DNA of 62,454 nucleotides from Prochlorococcus sp. AG-363-C02 (GTDB lineage: Bacteria > Cyanobacteriota > Cyanobacteriia > PCC-6307 > Cyanobiaceae): assembly GCA_003278345.1 (NCBI GenBank), contig QCFH01000007.1, forward strand, positions 1 through 62,454, written 5' to 3'. The position numbers and the translations under genes are program-made. Numbering within the stretch: position 1 is the stretch's first letter; every line of letters starts with the position of its first letter. This document shows, one piece after another, positions 27,307 through 37,042 of this stretch. The notes below the pieces were generated by a model, which was given only the letters and a program-made list of their open reading frames with translations, had not been told where the DNA came from and did no database searches.

Positions 27307-28665
27307 TTGACATTGAGTAGGCTTGTTGCAAGAAGTTTACGACGTAGAGATAAATCATTAATACACCTTGAAATTAATGATCATCATGATTTCTGGCCAG
27401 GGTTATTGATTCCACTTTGTCTTAATAGCAAGGATGTTGCTTTAGTTCTTGGATTAACTCAAAAACGGAGATTATTTGAAATTGAAATTCCAAGATTAAA
27501 AGATGAAGGCCTTCACTTGGCTATTTGGGAAGGTATTGAACCTCCGATGAATGGCCAAGTTTGGGTTTTAGACCATAGGGAATTAATTGATGCTTTTTAT
27601 ACAAATTCTCTTTTATCAAAGCAATTAATTATTCCAGAAGGAGATTTATTTAGCAGACAATTAAGGGATGCACTTTCCATTAAAATCTTGCCTTCTAATT
27701 GGGATTCCCTTAGAAGAGCTTACCCTACTCTTTCAGCCGCACTTATTGATTTGCATGAGCGTTTAAGTAGAAGATTATTTTCACAGTCAATACGGCCAGA
27801 CTCAACTGTGAGAATGGACTCTAGAGATATTGAAGAGATTAAGCAATTATTGATTACTTTAGATTGTCTTCCAAAGCCGTGGAATATTCTTATGGAGTCC
27901 ACTAGTCTTGGATGGACTAGTTGGGCACAGCTTGATCACAAACTTCTTGATTGGTCTTTGCATGTGCAACCGCTAGAACCATTTCAAATTCTTCGTCAAC
28001 TGTTTATTGATAATCCGTTTATAATTTTGAATAGCTCCTTTCAAAATCATTTTGAAGATTTACAAGAAGTAGTTGATCTTAATCTCAAGTTAGGAGGCCC
28101 AATTCATCAAGAGCCAATAAATTTATTTGTACCATTTAGACAACCATTGCCGAATGCCGAATGTTTTTCTGAGCATTTGTTAGATCAATCAAGACGTCTA
28201 ATCTTAGGTAGACAAGGTGTAACTATTCTTGTTTTAGATGATTATCAGTTGCTGAGAAAACTAACAACAGAGCTTGCTGCGGAATTTGGGAAAAGGGTTG
28301 TTCTTGAATCGACTGCTCCTGAGAGTAATGGAGTAATATGTTGTAGTTCTGATTGGTGGCTTGCGTCCTCAGAAAAGCTCCCTCCTCCTGAACAGTTAAT
28401 AATTGCTCTGTTACCAATAAGCAGTTTAGAATCCCCATTAACTGCTGCAAGAGTAGAAGCATTTAAGCAACAAGGATTGGACTGGTTTAGAGATTTACTT
28501 TTACCTGATCTGTTAGCTTTCATGCCAAGACTTGTTTTGCCTATTCGGAAGAATCAAGGTCGTGTAGCGATTTTAGATGGACGTCTGCGTTCAAGGGTTT
28601 GGGGCAGGAAGGTTTTTGATGTACTTGAACCTTGGATACCATTAGATCGTCTTTTACCTGATTAA
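27307..28665 (+). CDS. DinG-like helicase-related protein, ATPase motifs lost
   Basis: A 452-aa protein whose C-terminal half resembles Rad3/DinG helicases: DWSLHVQPLEPFQILRQL matches the DinG 'WSLxxxPLxPxxxL' stretch, and the end RLVLPIRKNQGRVAILDGRL matches motif VI and the region after it. However, no Walker A (GxGKT) is present, the DEAH box position reads VLDHREL, and motif VI lacks the usual QxxGRxIR arginines. It is probably a non-catalytic descendant. The start is TTG at 27307 (TTG again at 27313). Confidence 0.65.
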   Translation: MTLSRLVARSLRRRDKSLIHLEINDHHDFWPGLLIPLCLNSKDVALVLGLTQKRRLFEIEIPRLKDEGLHLAIWEGIEPPMNGQVWVLDHRELIDAFYTNSLLSKQLIIPEGDLFSRQLRDALSIKILPSNWDSLRRAYPTLSAALIDLHERLSRRLFSQSIRPDSTVRMDSRDIEEIKQLLITLDCLPKPWNILMESTSLGWTSWAQLDHKLLDWSLHVQPLEPFQILRQLFIDNPFIILNSSFQNHFEDLQEVVDLNLKLGGPIHQEPINLFVPFRQPLPNAECFSEHLLDQSRRLILGRQGVTILVLDDYQLLRKLTTELAAEFGKRVVLESTAPESNGVICCSSDWWLASSEKLPPPEQLIIALLPISSLESPLTAARVEAFKQQGLDWFRDLLLPDLLAFMPRLVLPIRKNQGRVAILDGRLRSRVWGRKVFDVLEPWIPLDRLLPD

Positions 28666-28712
28666 ATTTTTTAGATTTTTTCTTTAGACTGTTTATATCC
28701 TTCAGGAAAATC

Positions 28713-28964
28713 ATGGGCGAAGCTAGACGACGAGCTAAAGAGGGTCTTTTTTCAAAAACTCCAAAAAAAAAGAAAAATATGAGTAAAAATGAATCTCCAA
28801 GAATTGTGGATTGGCTTCCTATAACTCAAAAGCAACGGGATACTTTTATTGATTTTTCAATCAAAGGAGGTTGGATTGGTATTGGTGTTTTAGTTTTTAT
28901 TTGGCTAATAGTACGTATTATTGGCCCCGCTGCGGGTTGGTGGGTTCCTGCTGATTTGCATTAA
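28713..28964 (+). CDS. DUF2839 family small membrane protein, 83 aa
   Basis: The protein begins MGEARRRAKEGL, the diagnostic opening of DUF2839, followed by a Lys-rich linker, DWLPITQKQRDTF, and one membrane helix (about 51-72) ending in a Trp-Trp segment. This is a cyanobacterial family of unknown function. It ends at the hairpin shared with recA. Confidence 0.85.
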   Translation: MGEARRRAKEGLFSKTPKKKKNMSKNESPRIVDWLPITQKQRDTFIDFSIKGGWIGIGVLVFIWLIVRIIGPAAGWWVPADLH

Positions 28965-28996
28965 TGAAGCAACAAGGCAGTGTTTGTCTTCATTAA
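28961..28996. terminator. Bidirectional hairpin over the DUF2839 and recA stop codons
   Basis: TTAATGAAG (28961-28969) pairs perfectly with CTTCATTAA (28988-28996), and ACAA (28972-28975) with TTGT (28984-28987) inside. The element covers the stop codons of both convergent genes. A short CCTTTTT run follows on the plus side. Confidence 0.55.
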
Positions 28997-30123
28997 GAAG
29001 CCTTTTTCAGTGTTCCTGTTGTATTTTCTATACGTGCTGCTGTAAGTGGTCTCATTGAGTTTGCGCTTACCTCTGATCCTTCTGTTAGTTTCTGGCGCAC
29101 TAATTTCTCTATTTTTTCTTTTTCTTCTAAATTGTCTTCTAGCCAAGTAATGGTGTTGTCACGTCCTTGGCCTATGTTGTCTCCTTCGTAGCTATACCAT
29201 GCACCTTTTCTAGTTACAATATTCGTCTCTTCTGCCATATCTAACAAGCATCCGACCGTGCTGATACCTTTCCCGAAAAGGATATCAAATTCTGCAATAC
29301 GAAAGGGAGGTGCAATTTTGTTCTTTGCAACTTTTACTTTGGCACGAATTCCATACTCTTCTGTTCCCCTTTTTAGTGTTTGAATTCTACGAATATCAAG
29401 TCGTACGGATGCATAAAATTTAAGAGCATTACCCCCTGTAGTTGTTTCGGGATTGCCGTAGGTGACTCCTATTTTGAGACGCAATTGATTTAAGAAAATT
29501 ACTGTGCATCCTGACTTACCGATGTTGCCAGTAATTTTTCGCATCGCCTGACTCATCAGCCGAGCCTGACTCCCTACTGCATGGTCTCCCATTTCTCCTT
29601 CAATTTCTGACCGAGGCGTTAGTGCAGCAACGGAGTCAACCACAACAAGATCAACCGCTGTTGAACGGATTAATTGATCAACAATTTCTAAAGCCATCTC
29701 TCCAGTATCTGGCTGTGACACTAAAAGATTCTCGACGTCTACACCTAATGAAGCTGCGTATACAGGGTCCAGGGCATGTTCTGCATCGACAAAAGCTGCT
29801 ACTCCACCACGCTTTTGAACTTCGGCAATTGCATGCAATGTGAGAGTGGTTTTACCTGAGCTTTCGGGACCATAAACCTCTACAACTCTTCCCTTGGGAT
29901 ATCCTCCACCTAGAGCAAGATCTAGAGTAAGTGCTCCAGTCGAAATAGTTTCTACCCTCATTTTGGAGGCATCCCCTAGGCGCATGATTGAGCCTTTCCC
30001 GAAGTTCCGCTCTATTTGTCCTAAGACAAGGCTTAAGGCTTTATCTCTTTCTCCATGATTGCCATTATTTGTGCGATTATCTGGATTGGAGGAGGGGTGC
30101 GTTTTTTTGATTTCTACTGACAT
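28993..30123 (-). CDS. recA: Recombinase RecA
   Basis: RecA polymerises on single-stranded DNA, exchanges strands and triggers LexA self-cleavage. The 376-aa protein has [13 protein letters not shown] (Walker A), [20 protein letters not shown] (Walker B and loop L1) and [17 protein letters not shown] (L2 region). The N-terminal about 25 residues are a charged extension. A LexA-like palindrome lies about 87 nt before the ATG. Confidence 0.98.
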   Translation of the reverse strand: MSVEIKKTHPSSNPDNRTNNGNHGERDKALSLVLGQIERNFGKGSIMRLGDASKMRVETISTGALTLDLALGGGYPKGRVVEVYGPESSGKTTLTLHAIAEVQKRGGVAAFVDAEHALDPVYAASLGVDVENLLVSQPDTGEMALEIVDQLIRSTAVDLVVVDSVAALTPRSEIEGEMGDHAVGSQARLMSQAMRKITGNIGKSGCTVIFLNQLRLKIGVTYGNPETTTGGNALKFYASVRLDIRRIQTLKRGTEEYGIRAKVKVAKNKIAPPFRIAEFDILFGKGISTVGCLLDMAEETNIVTRKGAWYSYEGDNIGQGRDNTITWLEDNLEEKEKIEKLVRQKLTEGSEVSANSMRPLTAARIENTTGTLKKAS

Positions 30124-30209
30124 TTTAATACTGGCTTAAGATTGAAAAATTGTTGCAGGCTTGTGTGGATAGAGAAATCAGCATTAAAGGCTAATTTCCC
30201 TCCTCCATT

Positions 30210-30223
30210 AGTACACACGTACG
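30210..30223 (-). promoter_or_regulatory. LexA-like operator upstream of recA
   Basis: GTAC (30211-30214), four bases, GTAC (30219-30222) form a perfect inverted pair. The cyanobacterial LexA box is RGTACNNNDGTWCB; this site matches except at D. Position just before recA supports an SOS operator. Confidence 0.5.
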
Positions 30224-30231
30224 CTAGCGGG

Positions 30232-31002
30232 TCAAGGCCAGTTCGCCAATGGGGACATTAAATTTTTTGGTTGTAGCAAATGAATATTGGGTGGAAGATT
30301 GTCAATATCGTTTGGTTTGAGATAACCCCAACTTGCTAAATAGCAAGGTACAAAGTCTATTCCAGGAGTTTTTAGAACTCCTTCAAGTGTGGCTCTACGG
30401 TCTTCTATGAAACCTTTAATAGGCTGATCTTTTGAAATTTTAAGTAAAAGACTGGGTTTGCTACCTGCTTCATATCCATAAAGGATTTTGGGATGAAGTT
30501 TTAAATGATTTAGAAGCTCTGAGGTGAATCGAGCACTTTTTGTGGTTAATACTCCAAAATCAATATTTTCTTTTGCCAGTTGCTTGATTATTTCTTTTAT
30601 GCCTGGAAAGACTACATGACTTTCCAACCATTTTCTTTTGTTAGCCTTGATAGATTGTTTTCGAACATTATCGAGAGTAATTTGCAATTTCTCTGAGCTC
30701 CATCCCCATATTTTTAGGGCTTCATGGCAATTTTGGTGATATTTTTCAGCAAAATACTTGGTACCCTTAATTGATAATGAACTATTTTTTCTTGCTAGCT
30801 CTGCCGCTATTAAAACCATTTCCCAACCATCTTTTACCCAAGGTCTCAATTCCCTGAACTCTTGAGGAATCTTTATGGGTAAATCATGAATTGGCTTTGT
30901 TCCTTTATACAGTTCTAAAAAAGCATTACGAGAACTAGTCCAGTACTCCAAAATCCCATCGACAATGACTCCATCAAAGTCGAAAATCAATATGGGCTGC
31001 AC
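30232..31002 (-). CDS. HAD-family hydrolase
   Basis: A 256-aa haloacid-dehalogenase superfamily protein. Motif I, ILIFDFDGVIVDG at residues 4-16, holds the nucleophilic Asp. Motif II is LTTKSARF with Thr, and a Lys and a late EDRR sequence (IEDRRATLEGV) fit motifs III and IV. The large insert between motifs I and II is a cap domain. The substrate cannot be assigned; phosphoglycolate-phosphatase-like is the general class. It lies upstream of recA on the same strand, and its C-terminus is 9 nt from the LexA-like site. Confidence 0.75.
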   Translation of the reverse strand: MQPILIFDFDGVIVDGILEYWTSSRNAFLELYKGTKPIHDLPIKIPQEFRELRPWVKDGWEMVLIAAELARKNSSLSIKGTKYFAEKYHQNCHEALKIWGWSSEKLQITLDNVRKQSIKANKRKWLESHVVFPGIKEIIKQLAKENIDFGVLTTKSARFTSELLNHLKLHPKILYGYEAGSKPSLLLKISKDQPIKGFIEDRRATLEGVLKTPGIDFVPCYLASWGYLKPNDIDNLPPNIHLLQPKNLMSPLANWP

Positions 31003-31023
31003 TGTTCAAAGAGGTTTAGATAA

Positions 31024-31095
31024 CTGGGGCGCTAGGATTCGAACCTAGGAATGCCGAGACCAAAACCCGGTGCCTTACCGCTTGGCGACGCCCCA
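31024..31095 (-). tRNA. tRNA-Gln (TTG)
   Basis: A 72-nt cloverleaf on the minus strand: acceptor TGGGGCG / CGCCCCA with the U1-A72 pair typical of tRNA-Gln, anticodon stem CCGGG/CTCGG with loop TTTTGGT (anticodon TTG), T arm CTAGGTTCGAATCCTAG, discriminator G. CCA is not encoded. Confidence 0.96.
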
Positions 31096-31244
31096 TTAAG
31101 GAGTTGAGTTCAAAAACGAACTTCTTACTTATACAAAATAATTGCACATTGTGGCGTACCCAAGTTCATCTCATCAGGACTTAAAATTTTATTGATACTG
31201 GTTTTGTTCCTATTTATTAGTTTTTTTGAGAGTTTTTTTACTGA

Positions 31245-32273
31245 TTAATTAATGTGATAATTATTGCTTAACCATGGATTGATAAGACCTTTGGCCACTT
31301 TTAGAGCCCTATGCCATCCTTCAGGCCAATGTATTAGTTTTTTATTTCTTGCTTTAGCTTCTATTAAGAACGGTTGTATTAATTTGCGAGCTATTCCTCC
31401 AAAAGCAATTCCTGCTAATCCACTATTTGAAACTATATGGTTGATTGTCTGTGCGTTTGTTCCACCAGCTAGCTGAAGGGGGCCTGGGGGTGCAATTGAG
31501 TGCATTTTCTTTAATAGAGAAACTGCTGCTTTGCCAGTAGAGATTCCTAAATCACTACTCATAGGTCGACCATCAAGTTGCCAGATTGGCTTTTGGTTAT
31601 ATCTACGTAAGCATTCGTGGCGAGACCATAACTCTTGTGAAAGTTGGTATTGACTTATTCCATTAATTTCTAATCCACAACTTACAGCAATTCTTTTTAG
31701 GTCAACCTTTGAATTTAATATTGATTTTAGAGAATTTTCAAAAGCATTGATTCTTCCTGGTGCAGTATGAATTTCAACAGCATCTGGTTTAACTTTAGAT
31801 ATTAAATCTCCAAAATCTTCGATTTTTAAAACAGTATTTTTTTCATGTATTAAATCTAGTGGGCATACAGGTATACAGCGACCACATCCATAACAGAGAT
31901 CTTCTCTTACACCATTATTTCTAGTAATTGCATAAGTTGGGCATGTTTTTTCACATGGTCTTTTGCATTCTTTGGGACAACTTTTGGGATCAAAAATAGC
32001 TTTTCTAAAATGAATATCTTTCCCATCCGTTACAGAAATCATTAACCATGGTCTTATTCCATGATTAGTCTCTACCCAGTCGAGACCTTCTCTTGCAGCA
32101 GCAACAACAGCAGAATCAGGAGCTAAATCTATGCAGTTAACACCTGCTGCTGCATATATCGCACATAAATCAGAAATAGAGGTTAAGTCTTCATTACTAG
32201 CTCCACAAATAAATTTAACCCAGTTCCCTTGCCTCAGAGCAACTTCAGGTGAGCAAGGAAAATGTTTATTCAA
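31245..32273 (-). CDS. ldpA: LdpA, light-dependent period / clock-input iron-sulfur protein
   Basis: LdpA senses redox state for the circadian clock in Synechococcus elongatus through Fe-S clusters. The 342-aa protein has the cysteine block CPKECKRPCEKTCP and a second block LCYGCGRCIPVCPLDL, together enough for two [4Fe-4S] clusters of ferredoxin type. The rest is a cyanobacterial domain ending in a hydrophobic-aromatic tail. The call rests on length, the two cysteine blocks and the ndhN partner 9 nt upstream. Prochlorococcus lacks kaiA, so its role here may be redox sensing apart from a full oscillator. Confidence 0.85.
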   Translation of the reverse strand: MNKHFPCSPEVALRQGNWVKFICGASNEDLTSISDLCAIYAAAGVNCIDLAPDSAVVAAAREGLDWVETNHGIRPWLMISVTDGKDIHFRKAIFDPKSCPKECKRPCEKTCPTYAITRNNGVREDLCYGCGRCIPVCPLDLIHEKNTVLKIEDFGDLISKVKPDAVEIHTAPGRINAFENSLKSILNSKVDLKRIAVSCGLEINGISQYQLSQELWSRHECLRRYNQKPIWQLDGRPMSSDLGISTGKAAVSLLKKMHSIAPPGPLQLAGGTNAQTINHIVSNSGLAGIAFGGIARKLIQPFLIEAKARNKKLIHWPEGWHRALKVAKGLINPWLSNNYHIN

Positions 32274-32282
32274 TTTCTAAAG

Positions 32283-32756
32283 TTAAAAGGTATTGTTTGT
32301 TTTAAGAAAATTACGCATAGATTCCCATTTGAGAAATCTTGAGCCGCCCATTTCTATAATTATTTTTAACCTTGAATCTCTTTCGCAAATCTCACATATT
32401 GAAAGTAATTCCGATTTAGATAATACCTGACCCTCTAAAAGCCAAAGAACTACTTTTTTTTCTTGATTTAGTAATTCACTTAGTTGCGGCATAACTTGCT
32501 GAACTTCTCCAACCGCTCCGTTTCGTCCTACATTCTGATGACCCAGATGAGGCGGCCTAATTCCATGAAGTTTGAGTAGAAACATTTCAGGATCACCAAA
32601 TCCTCTTGCAGACATCATTTGAGTTTTGTAGCCAGCTATTTTGAGTCGTCTTAATAATCGAGTTTCTGATCCTCCTTCCAATGGAATATGTATTGCGAGA
32701 CAACAAGAAGTTTCAAGCTCATTTCGAAATTTATGACCAGATAACAAAAGAGGCAT
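32283..32756 (-). CDS. ndhN: NAD(P)H-quinone oxidoreductase subunit N
   Basis: NdhN is a peripheral, cytosol-facing subunit of cyanobacterial NDH-1, which carries out cyclic electron flow and respiration. The 157-aa protein contains [56 protein letters not shown] and [13 protein letters not shown], matching the family closely. It is upstream of ldpA on the same strand with 9 nt between, and the next gene (rplC) is divergent. Confidence 0.97.
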   Translation of the reverse strand: MPLLLSGHKFRNELETSCCLAIHIPLEGGSETRLLRRLKIAGYKTQMMSARGFGDPEMFLLKLHGIRPPHLGHQNVGRNGAVGEVQQVMPQLSELLNQEKKVVLWLLEGQVLSKSELLSICEICERDSRLKIIIEMGGSRFLKWESMRNFLKTNNTF

Positions 32757-33142
32757 TGATTTTGAATCTAATTCGATATCTAAATTAGAGTCTGGCAGCT
32801 AATTGGAAAAGTTATAAGGGGGTCTGTGGTGTATTCTATTAAATTGCAGTGTTTATCTGTGCCCGTATGTGCTAGCCGGGCCGCCAGAAAACAATGTAGT
32901 TCCAGCGAATGCGTTGGTTCTTTTGGTTAGTGCAGAAGGGATTTTCCTTGATATCTGCCGAGAAACTAATCGAATTAGTTTAGTTCGAAAAAGTCTCAGC
33001 CAGCTGATTTTTGCTAGCCCTAGATTAAGACAAGATTTTAAATCCCTAATATTTCTAGGGTTCAATTTTTTGTTAATTATGGGTTGAAATCAGCAAATTT
33101 CTCTATTGATTGGAGAATTTCCAAGCCGGCTCTTTGTTCTTT
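32757..33142. other. Divergent ndhN/rplC intergenic region and long rplC leader
   Basis: About 385 nt. Hairpins on the plus strand: GCCCG (32861-32865) with CGGGC (32877-32881), and CCCTAGA (33018-33024) with TCTAGGG (33054-33060). A plus-strand frame from GTG 32869 to 33087 (72 codons) exists but resembles no family and has no clear ribosome site; I treat it as non-coding leader. TATTCT near 32832 is a possible -10. Confidence 0.4.
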
Positions 33143-33799
33143 ATGTCTATTGGCATTTTAGGTAAAAAATTGGGGATGTCCCAATTTTTTGATGATAAAG
33201 GAAGGTCTATTCCAGTAACTCTGGTTCAGGCTGGACCTTGTCGTATAACTCAAATTAAAAACGCAGCAACTGATGGCTATTCTGCTGTTCAAATAGCTTT
33301 TGGTTCAGTTCGCGAGAAATTAGTAAATAAACCTTCTCAGGGACATCTTTCTAAGTCTGGTGAGGAGCTGCTTCGCTACATCCGGGAATATCGAGTGGAT
33401 AACTTGGATGAATATAAATTAGGAAGTCAAATTACAGTTGGTAATTTTGAGGTAGGCCAGAAAGTAGATGTAAGTGGAACCAGTATGGGAAGAGGTTTTT
33501 CTGGTTATCAAAAGAGACATGGTTTTAGTCGCGGTCCCATGAGTCATGGTTCAAAAAATCATCGTGAACCTGGCTCAACTGGAGCAGGTACAACCCCTGG
33601 AAGGATTTATCCTGGTAAAAGGATGGCTGGGCGATATGGCGGTAAAAAGATTACTACCAGAGGATTGCTTATTATTAAAGTAGATAGTGAGCATAACCTT
33701 TTGGTTATTAAAGGTTCAGTTCCAGGAAAACCAGGATCACTTCTTAATATTCGACCTGCAAATATTGTTGGTTTGAATTCAATAAAGGGAGGTAAGTAA
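33143..33799 (+). CDS. rplC: 50S ribosomal protein L3
   Basis: First gene of the large ribosomal cluster. L3 nucleates 23S rRNA folding near the peptidyl-transferase centre. 218 aa from ATG at 33143 ([14 protein letters not shown], the family start); the open frame reaches 11 codons further upstream but that part is not L3-like. Diagnostic segments: [19 protein letters not shown] and [15 protein letters not shown]. The stop overlaps the rplD start (TAATG). Confidence 0.97.
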   Translation: MSIGILGKKLGMSQFFDDKGRSIPVTLVQAGPCRITQIKNAATDGYSAVQIAFGSVREKLVNKPSQGHLSKSGEELLRYIREYRVDNLDEYKLGSQITVGNFEVGQKVDVSGTSMGRGFSGYQKRHGFSRGPMSHGSKNHREPGSTGAGTTPGRIYPGKRMAGRYGGKKITTRGLLIIKVDSEHNLLVIKGSVPGKPGSLLNIRPANIVGLNSIKGGK

Positions 33800-34434
33800 T
33801 GGCTAATTGTTCGCTTATTGATTGGCAAGGTAAAGAAGCTGGCCAAGCAACACTTGATCTTAAGGTTGCCAAGGAATCTAGTGCAGTTGATTTAATGCAT
33901 AGGGCTGTTTTGCGCCAGCAAGCTCATTCTCGGCAAGGAACAGCAAGTACACTGACTAGAGCTGAAGTTAGAGGAGGTGGAAGAAAACCTTATAAGCAAA
34001 AAGGAACAGGAAGAGCTAGACAGGGCTCTATTAGAACGCCTCTTAGACCAGGAGGGGGAATTATTTTTGGACCTAAGCCAAGACAATATAATCTTGCAAT
34101 GAATCGTAAAGAGAGACGCTTAGCATTGAGAACTGCCTTAATGGCAAGATTTAATGATGTTATTGCAGTAAAAGATTTTGGATCTGATTTGAAAGTTCCA
34201 AAAACTAAGGAAATTCAAGATTTTCTTATTCGTTTAGGCATTTCCATCAACTCTAAAGTTCTGATTATTCTTTCTGAACCTTCAGAAGTTGTCCTTAAAT
34301 CTGTTAGGAATCTAGAGAGAGTTAAGTTAATTGGAGCTAATCATTTGAATGTTTTTGATCTGTTAAATGCTAATTCTTTGATTATTAGCGAAAATGCACT
34401 AACTAAAATTAAAGAGGTATATGGTGATGACTAA
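33799..34434 (+). CDS. rplD: 50S ribosomal protein L4
   Basis: L4 lines the exit tunnel and in some bacteria represses its own operon; nothing here shows that. 211 aa with the tunnel loop [20 protein letters not shown] and [17 protein letters not shown]. The start overlaps rplC by 1 nt and the end overlaps rplW by 8 nt. Confidence 0.97.
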   Translation: MANCSLIDWQGKEAGQATLDLKVAKESSAVDLMHRAVLRQQAHSRQGTASTLTRAEVRGGGRKPYKQKGTGRARQGSIRTPLRPGGGIIFGPKPRQYNLAMNRKERRLALRTALMARFNDVIAVKDFGSDLKVPKTKEIQDFLIRLGISINSKVLIILSEPSEVVLKSVRNLERVKLIGANHLNVFDLLNANSLIISENALTKIKEVYGDD

Positions 34435-34735
34435 AATGTTTAAAGAGCGACTTCCTGATTTAATTCGTCGGCCTTTAATTACAGAAAAGGCAACTCGAGG
34501 TATTGATATTAATCAGTACACTTTTGAGGTTGATCATAGGGCTGCTAAACCAGAGATTAAAGCAGCGATTGAGAAACTGTTTGATGTCAAGGTTGTTGGT
34601 ATCAGTACAATGAACCCTCCTAGGCGAAGTAGAAGAGTTGGACGCTTTTCTGGCAAAAGATCTCAAGTGAAGAAAGCCATTGTGAGATTGGCAGAAGGCA
34701 ATTCAATTAAATTATTCCCTGATTCAGAAGGTTAA
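34427..34735 (+). CDS. rplW: 50S ribosomal protein L23
   Basis: L23 lies at the tunnel exit and binds SRP and trigger factor. About 102 aa from the ATG at 34427 ([13 protein letters not shown]); ATG 34421 is an alternative two codons earlier. [30 protein letters not shown] and [13 protein letters not shown] fit the family. It overlaps the rplD stop. Confidence 0.96.
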   Translation: MTKMFKERLPDLIRRPLITEKATRGIDINQYTFEVDHRAAKPEIKAAIEKLFDVKVVGISTMNPPRRSRRVGRFSGKRSQVKKAIVRLAEGNSIKLFPDSEG

Positions 34736-34739
34736 AAAA

Positions 34740-35603
34740 ATGGCAATTCGTACTTTTCGTCCTTACACTGCTGGCACAAGAACAAGGGTTGTAACTGACT
34801 TTAGTGAAGTTACTGATCGGAAACCCGAGCGCTCTCTTGTCGTTTCAAAGCATCGTTTAAAAGGTCGCAACAATCGCGGAGTTATTACCTGTCGTCATAG
34901 AGGAGGAGGACATAAAAGGCAATATAGGATTGTTGACTTTAGGAGAAATAAGCATGGTATTCCAGCAAAAGTAGCTGCTATTCACTATGACCCTCATCGC
35001 AATGCAAGACTTGCTTTGCTTTTTTATAGGGATGGGGAAAAGCGTTATATCATTGCTCCGGCAGGTATCAGTGTTGGCCAAGAGGTGATCTCAGGATCTG
35101 ATGCTCCAATTGAGACTGGCAATGCAATGCCTTTATCAGCAATTCCTTTAGGCTCAAGTGTTCATTGTATTGAGCTTTATCCAGGTAAAGGTGCTCAAAT
35201 GGTCCGCTCAGCTGGTGCTAGTGCTCAAGTTATGGCTAAGGAAGGTGAGTATGTTGCTTTAAAACTTCCTTCAACTGAAGTTAGATTGGTACGTGCAGAG
35301 TGTTATGCAACCCTAGGTGAAGTTGGTAATTCAGAAATTAGAAATACAAGCTTAGGCAAAGCAGGTAGAACACGTTGGCTAGGAAGGAGACCTCAGGTAA
35401 GAGGTAGTGTAATGAATCCTTGTGATCACCCTCATGGAGGGGGTGAGGGTCGTGCACCAGTAGGTCGTGCTGGTCCAGTCACCCCTTGGGGCAAACCAGC
35501 CTTAGGCCTGAAAACGCGTAAGCGTAACAAGCCTAGTAATAGGTTTGTTCTTAGGAAACGTCGTCGAGTCTCCAAACGGAGTCGAGGAGGGCGTGATTCT
35601 TGA
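34740..35603 (+). CDS. rplB: 50S ribosomal protein L2
   Basis: L2 is needed for subunit joining and peptidyl transfer. Full length at 287 aa, with [39 protein letters not shown] and the C-terminal [18 protein letters not shown], which contains the essential His. Four nt separate it from rplW; 38 nt to rpsS. Confidence 0.99.
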   Translation: MAIRTFRPYTAGTRTRVVTDFSEVTDRKPERSLVVSKHRLKGRNNRGVITCRHRGGGHKRQYRIVDFRRNKHGIPAKVAAIHYDPHRNARLALLFYRDGEKRYIIAPAGISVGQEVISGSDAPIETGNAMPLSAIPLGSSVHCIELYPGKGAQMVRSAGASAQVMAKEGEYVALKLPSTEVRLVRAECYATLGEVGNSEIRNTSLGKAGRTRWLGRRPQVRGSVMNPCDHPHGGGEGRAPVGRAGPVTPWGKPALGLKTRKRNKPSNRFVLRKRRRVSKRSRGGRDS

Positions 35604-35641
35604 TGTTCTTCATAGTCATGTATTTCTTCTCTTAATTCTTC

Positions 35642-35917
35642 ATGGGACGTTCACTTAAAAAAGGCCCTTTTATTGCCGACAGCCTTTTAAAAAAGGTTGA
35701 AAAACAAAATAATGATGATGATAAATCAGTCATTAAAACTTGGTCTCGGGCATCGACAATTCTTCCAATGATGATTGGACATACAATTGCTGTTCATAAC
35801 GGCAAATCGCATGTACCAGTATTCATTACTGAGCAAATGGTTGGCCACAAGTTAGGAGAATTTGCTCCTACTAGAACTTACAGAGGTCATATGAAAGATA
35901 AAAAAGGAGGTCGTTGA
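35642..35917 (+). CDS. rpsS: 30S ribosomal protein S19
   Basis: S19 is in the 30S head and contacts the A-site finger with S13. 91 aa starting [20 protein letters not shown] and ending in [20 protein letters not shown]. Two nt separate it from rplV. Confidence 0.98.
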   Translation: MGRSLKKGPFIADSLLKKVEKQNNDDDKSVIKTWSRASTILPMMIGHTIAVHNGKSHVPVFITEQMVGHKLGEFAPTRTYRGHMKDKKGGR

Positions 35918-35919
35918 TC

Positions 35920-36297
35920 ATGGCCGATTCTTCATTGGCTCAAGCTCATGGTCGTTTTATTAGGGGCTCTGCCTCTAAAGTTCGACGTGTTTTAGACCAA
36001 ATACGTGGCAGAACTTATAGAGATGCTTTGATCATGCTTGAATTTATGCCTTATAGATCAACTGGCCCAATAACAAAAGTTCTAAGATCAGCTGTTGCAA
36101 ATGCTGAGAACAATTTAGGATTGGACCCTTCTTCTTTGGTTATTAAAACTGCCACAGCAGATATGGGACCTTCTATGAAACGTTATCGTCCACGAGCTCA
36201 AGGCAGAGCATTTGCTATTAAAAAACAAACTTGCCATATCAGTATTGCTGTGGCTCCTTCTGATAAATCAACAACAACTATGGAGGAATCTGATTGA
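35920..36297 (+). CDS. rplV: 50S ribosomal protein L22
   Basis: L22 spans the exit-tunnel constriction. 125 aa from ATG 35920 ([20 protein letters not shown]). [33 protein letters not shown] and [19 protein letters not shown] are typical. The stop overlaps the rpsC start as TGATG. Confidence 0.97.
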   Translation: MADSSLAQAHGRFIRGSASKVRRVLDQIRGRTYRDALIMLEFMPYRSTGPITKVLRSAVANAENNLGLDPSSLVIKTATADMGPSMKRYRPRAQGRAFAIKKQTCHISIAVAPSDKSTTTMEESD

Positions 36298-37028
36298 TGG
36301 GACATAAAATACATCCAACTGGTTTACGTCTTGGTATTACTCAAGAACATTGTTCTCGTTGGTATGCCTCAAGCAAAACATATCCATTACTTCTTCAAGA
36401 AGATGATCGAATAAGGGTTTTTATTCAGAAAAAGTATGGAGCTGCTGGTATTAGTGATGTTTTAATTGCTCGAAAAGCTGATCAACTTGAGATTGAATTA
36501 AAAACTGCTAGACCTGGAGTAATTGTTGGACGCCAAGGAAGTGGTATAGAAGAATTAAGGTCCGGGATACAGAAGACAATAGGTGATAGTGGTAGGCAGA
36601 TTCGTATCAATGTTGTTGAAATTGAGAGGGTTGATGCAGATGCTCATTTGCTTGCTGAATACATAGCCCAGCAACTTGAAAAAAGAGTTGCTTTTCGCCG
36701 TACAATTCGAATGGCAGTTCAACGTGCTCAAAGAGCTGGAGTTCTTGGTTTAAAAATACAAGTTGGCGGACGTTTAAATGGAGCTGAAATAGCTAGATCA
36801 GAATGGACTAGAGAGGGAAGAGTTCCATTGCATACTCTTAGAGCAGAAATTGATTATGCAAGTAAATCTGCAAATACTACTTATGGAGTTCTTGGTATTA
36901 AAGTTTGGGTTTTTAATGGTGAGGTTCTTTCCAAAGAAGAACAGCCATTGCCAGTTGGTGCAATTCCTCGAAGGAAAGGAAATCGAAGGCCTCAACAATT
37001 TGAGGATAGATCCAATGAAAGTAAATAA
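36297..37028 (+). CDS. rpsC: 30S ribosomal protein S3
   Basis: S3 guards the mRNA entry channel. 243 aa, with the N-terminal [20 protein letters not shown], the KH domain [15 protein letters not shown] and ending Gly/Arg-rich with [11 protein letters not shown]. The ATG at 36297 overlaps the rplV stop; a TTG one codon earlier is discarded. Confidence 0.98.
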   Translation: MGHKIHPTGLRLGITQEHCSRWYASSKTYPLLLQEDDRIRVFIQKKYGAAGISDVLIARKADQLEIELKTARPGVIVGRQGSGIEELRSGIQKTIGDSGRQIRINVVEIERVDADAHLLAEYIAQQLEKRVAFRRTIRMAVQRAQRAGVLGLKIQVGGRLNGAEIARSEWTREGRVPLHTLRAEIDYASKSANTTYGVLGIKVWVFNGEVLSKEEQPLPVGAIPRRKGNRRPQQFEDRSNESK

Positions 37029-37042
37029 AGGAGGTGTAAATC

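Noticed and set aside
32869-33087. 72-codon plus-strand frame and a 70-codon minus-strand frame before rplC
   Set aside because: Neither resembles a known family, both share the same bases and no good ribosome site precedes them; treated as leader sequence.
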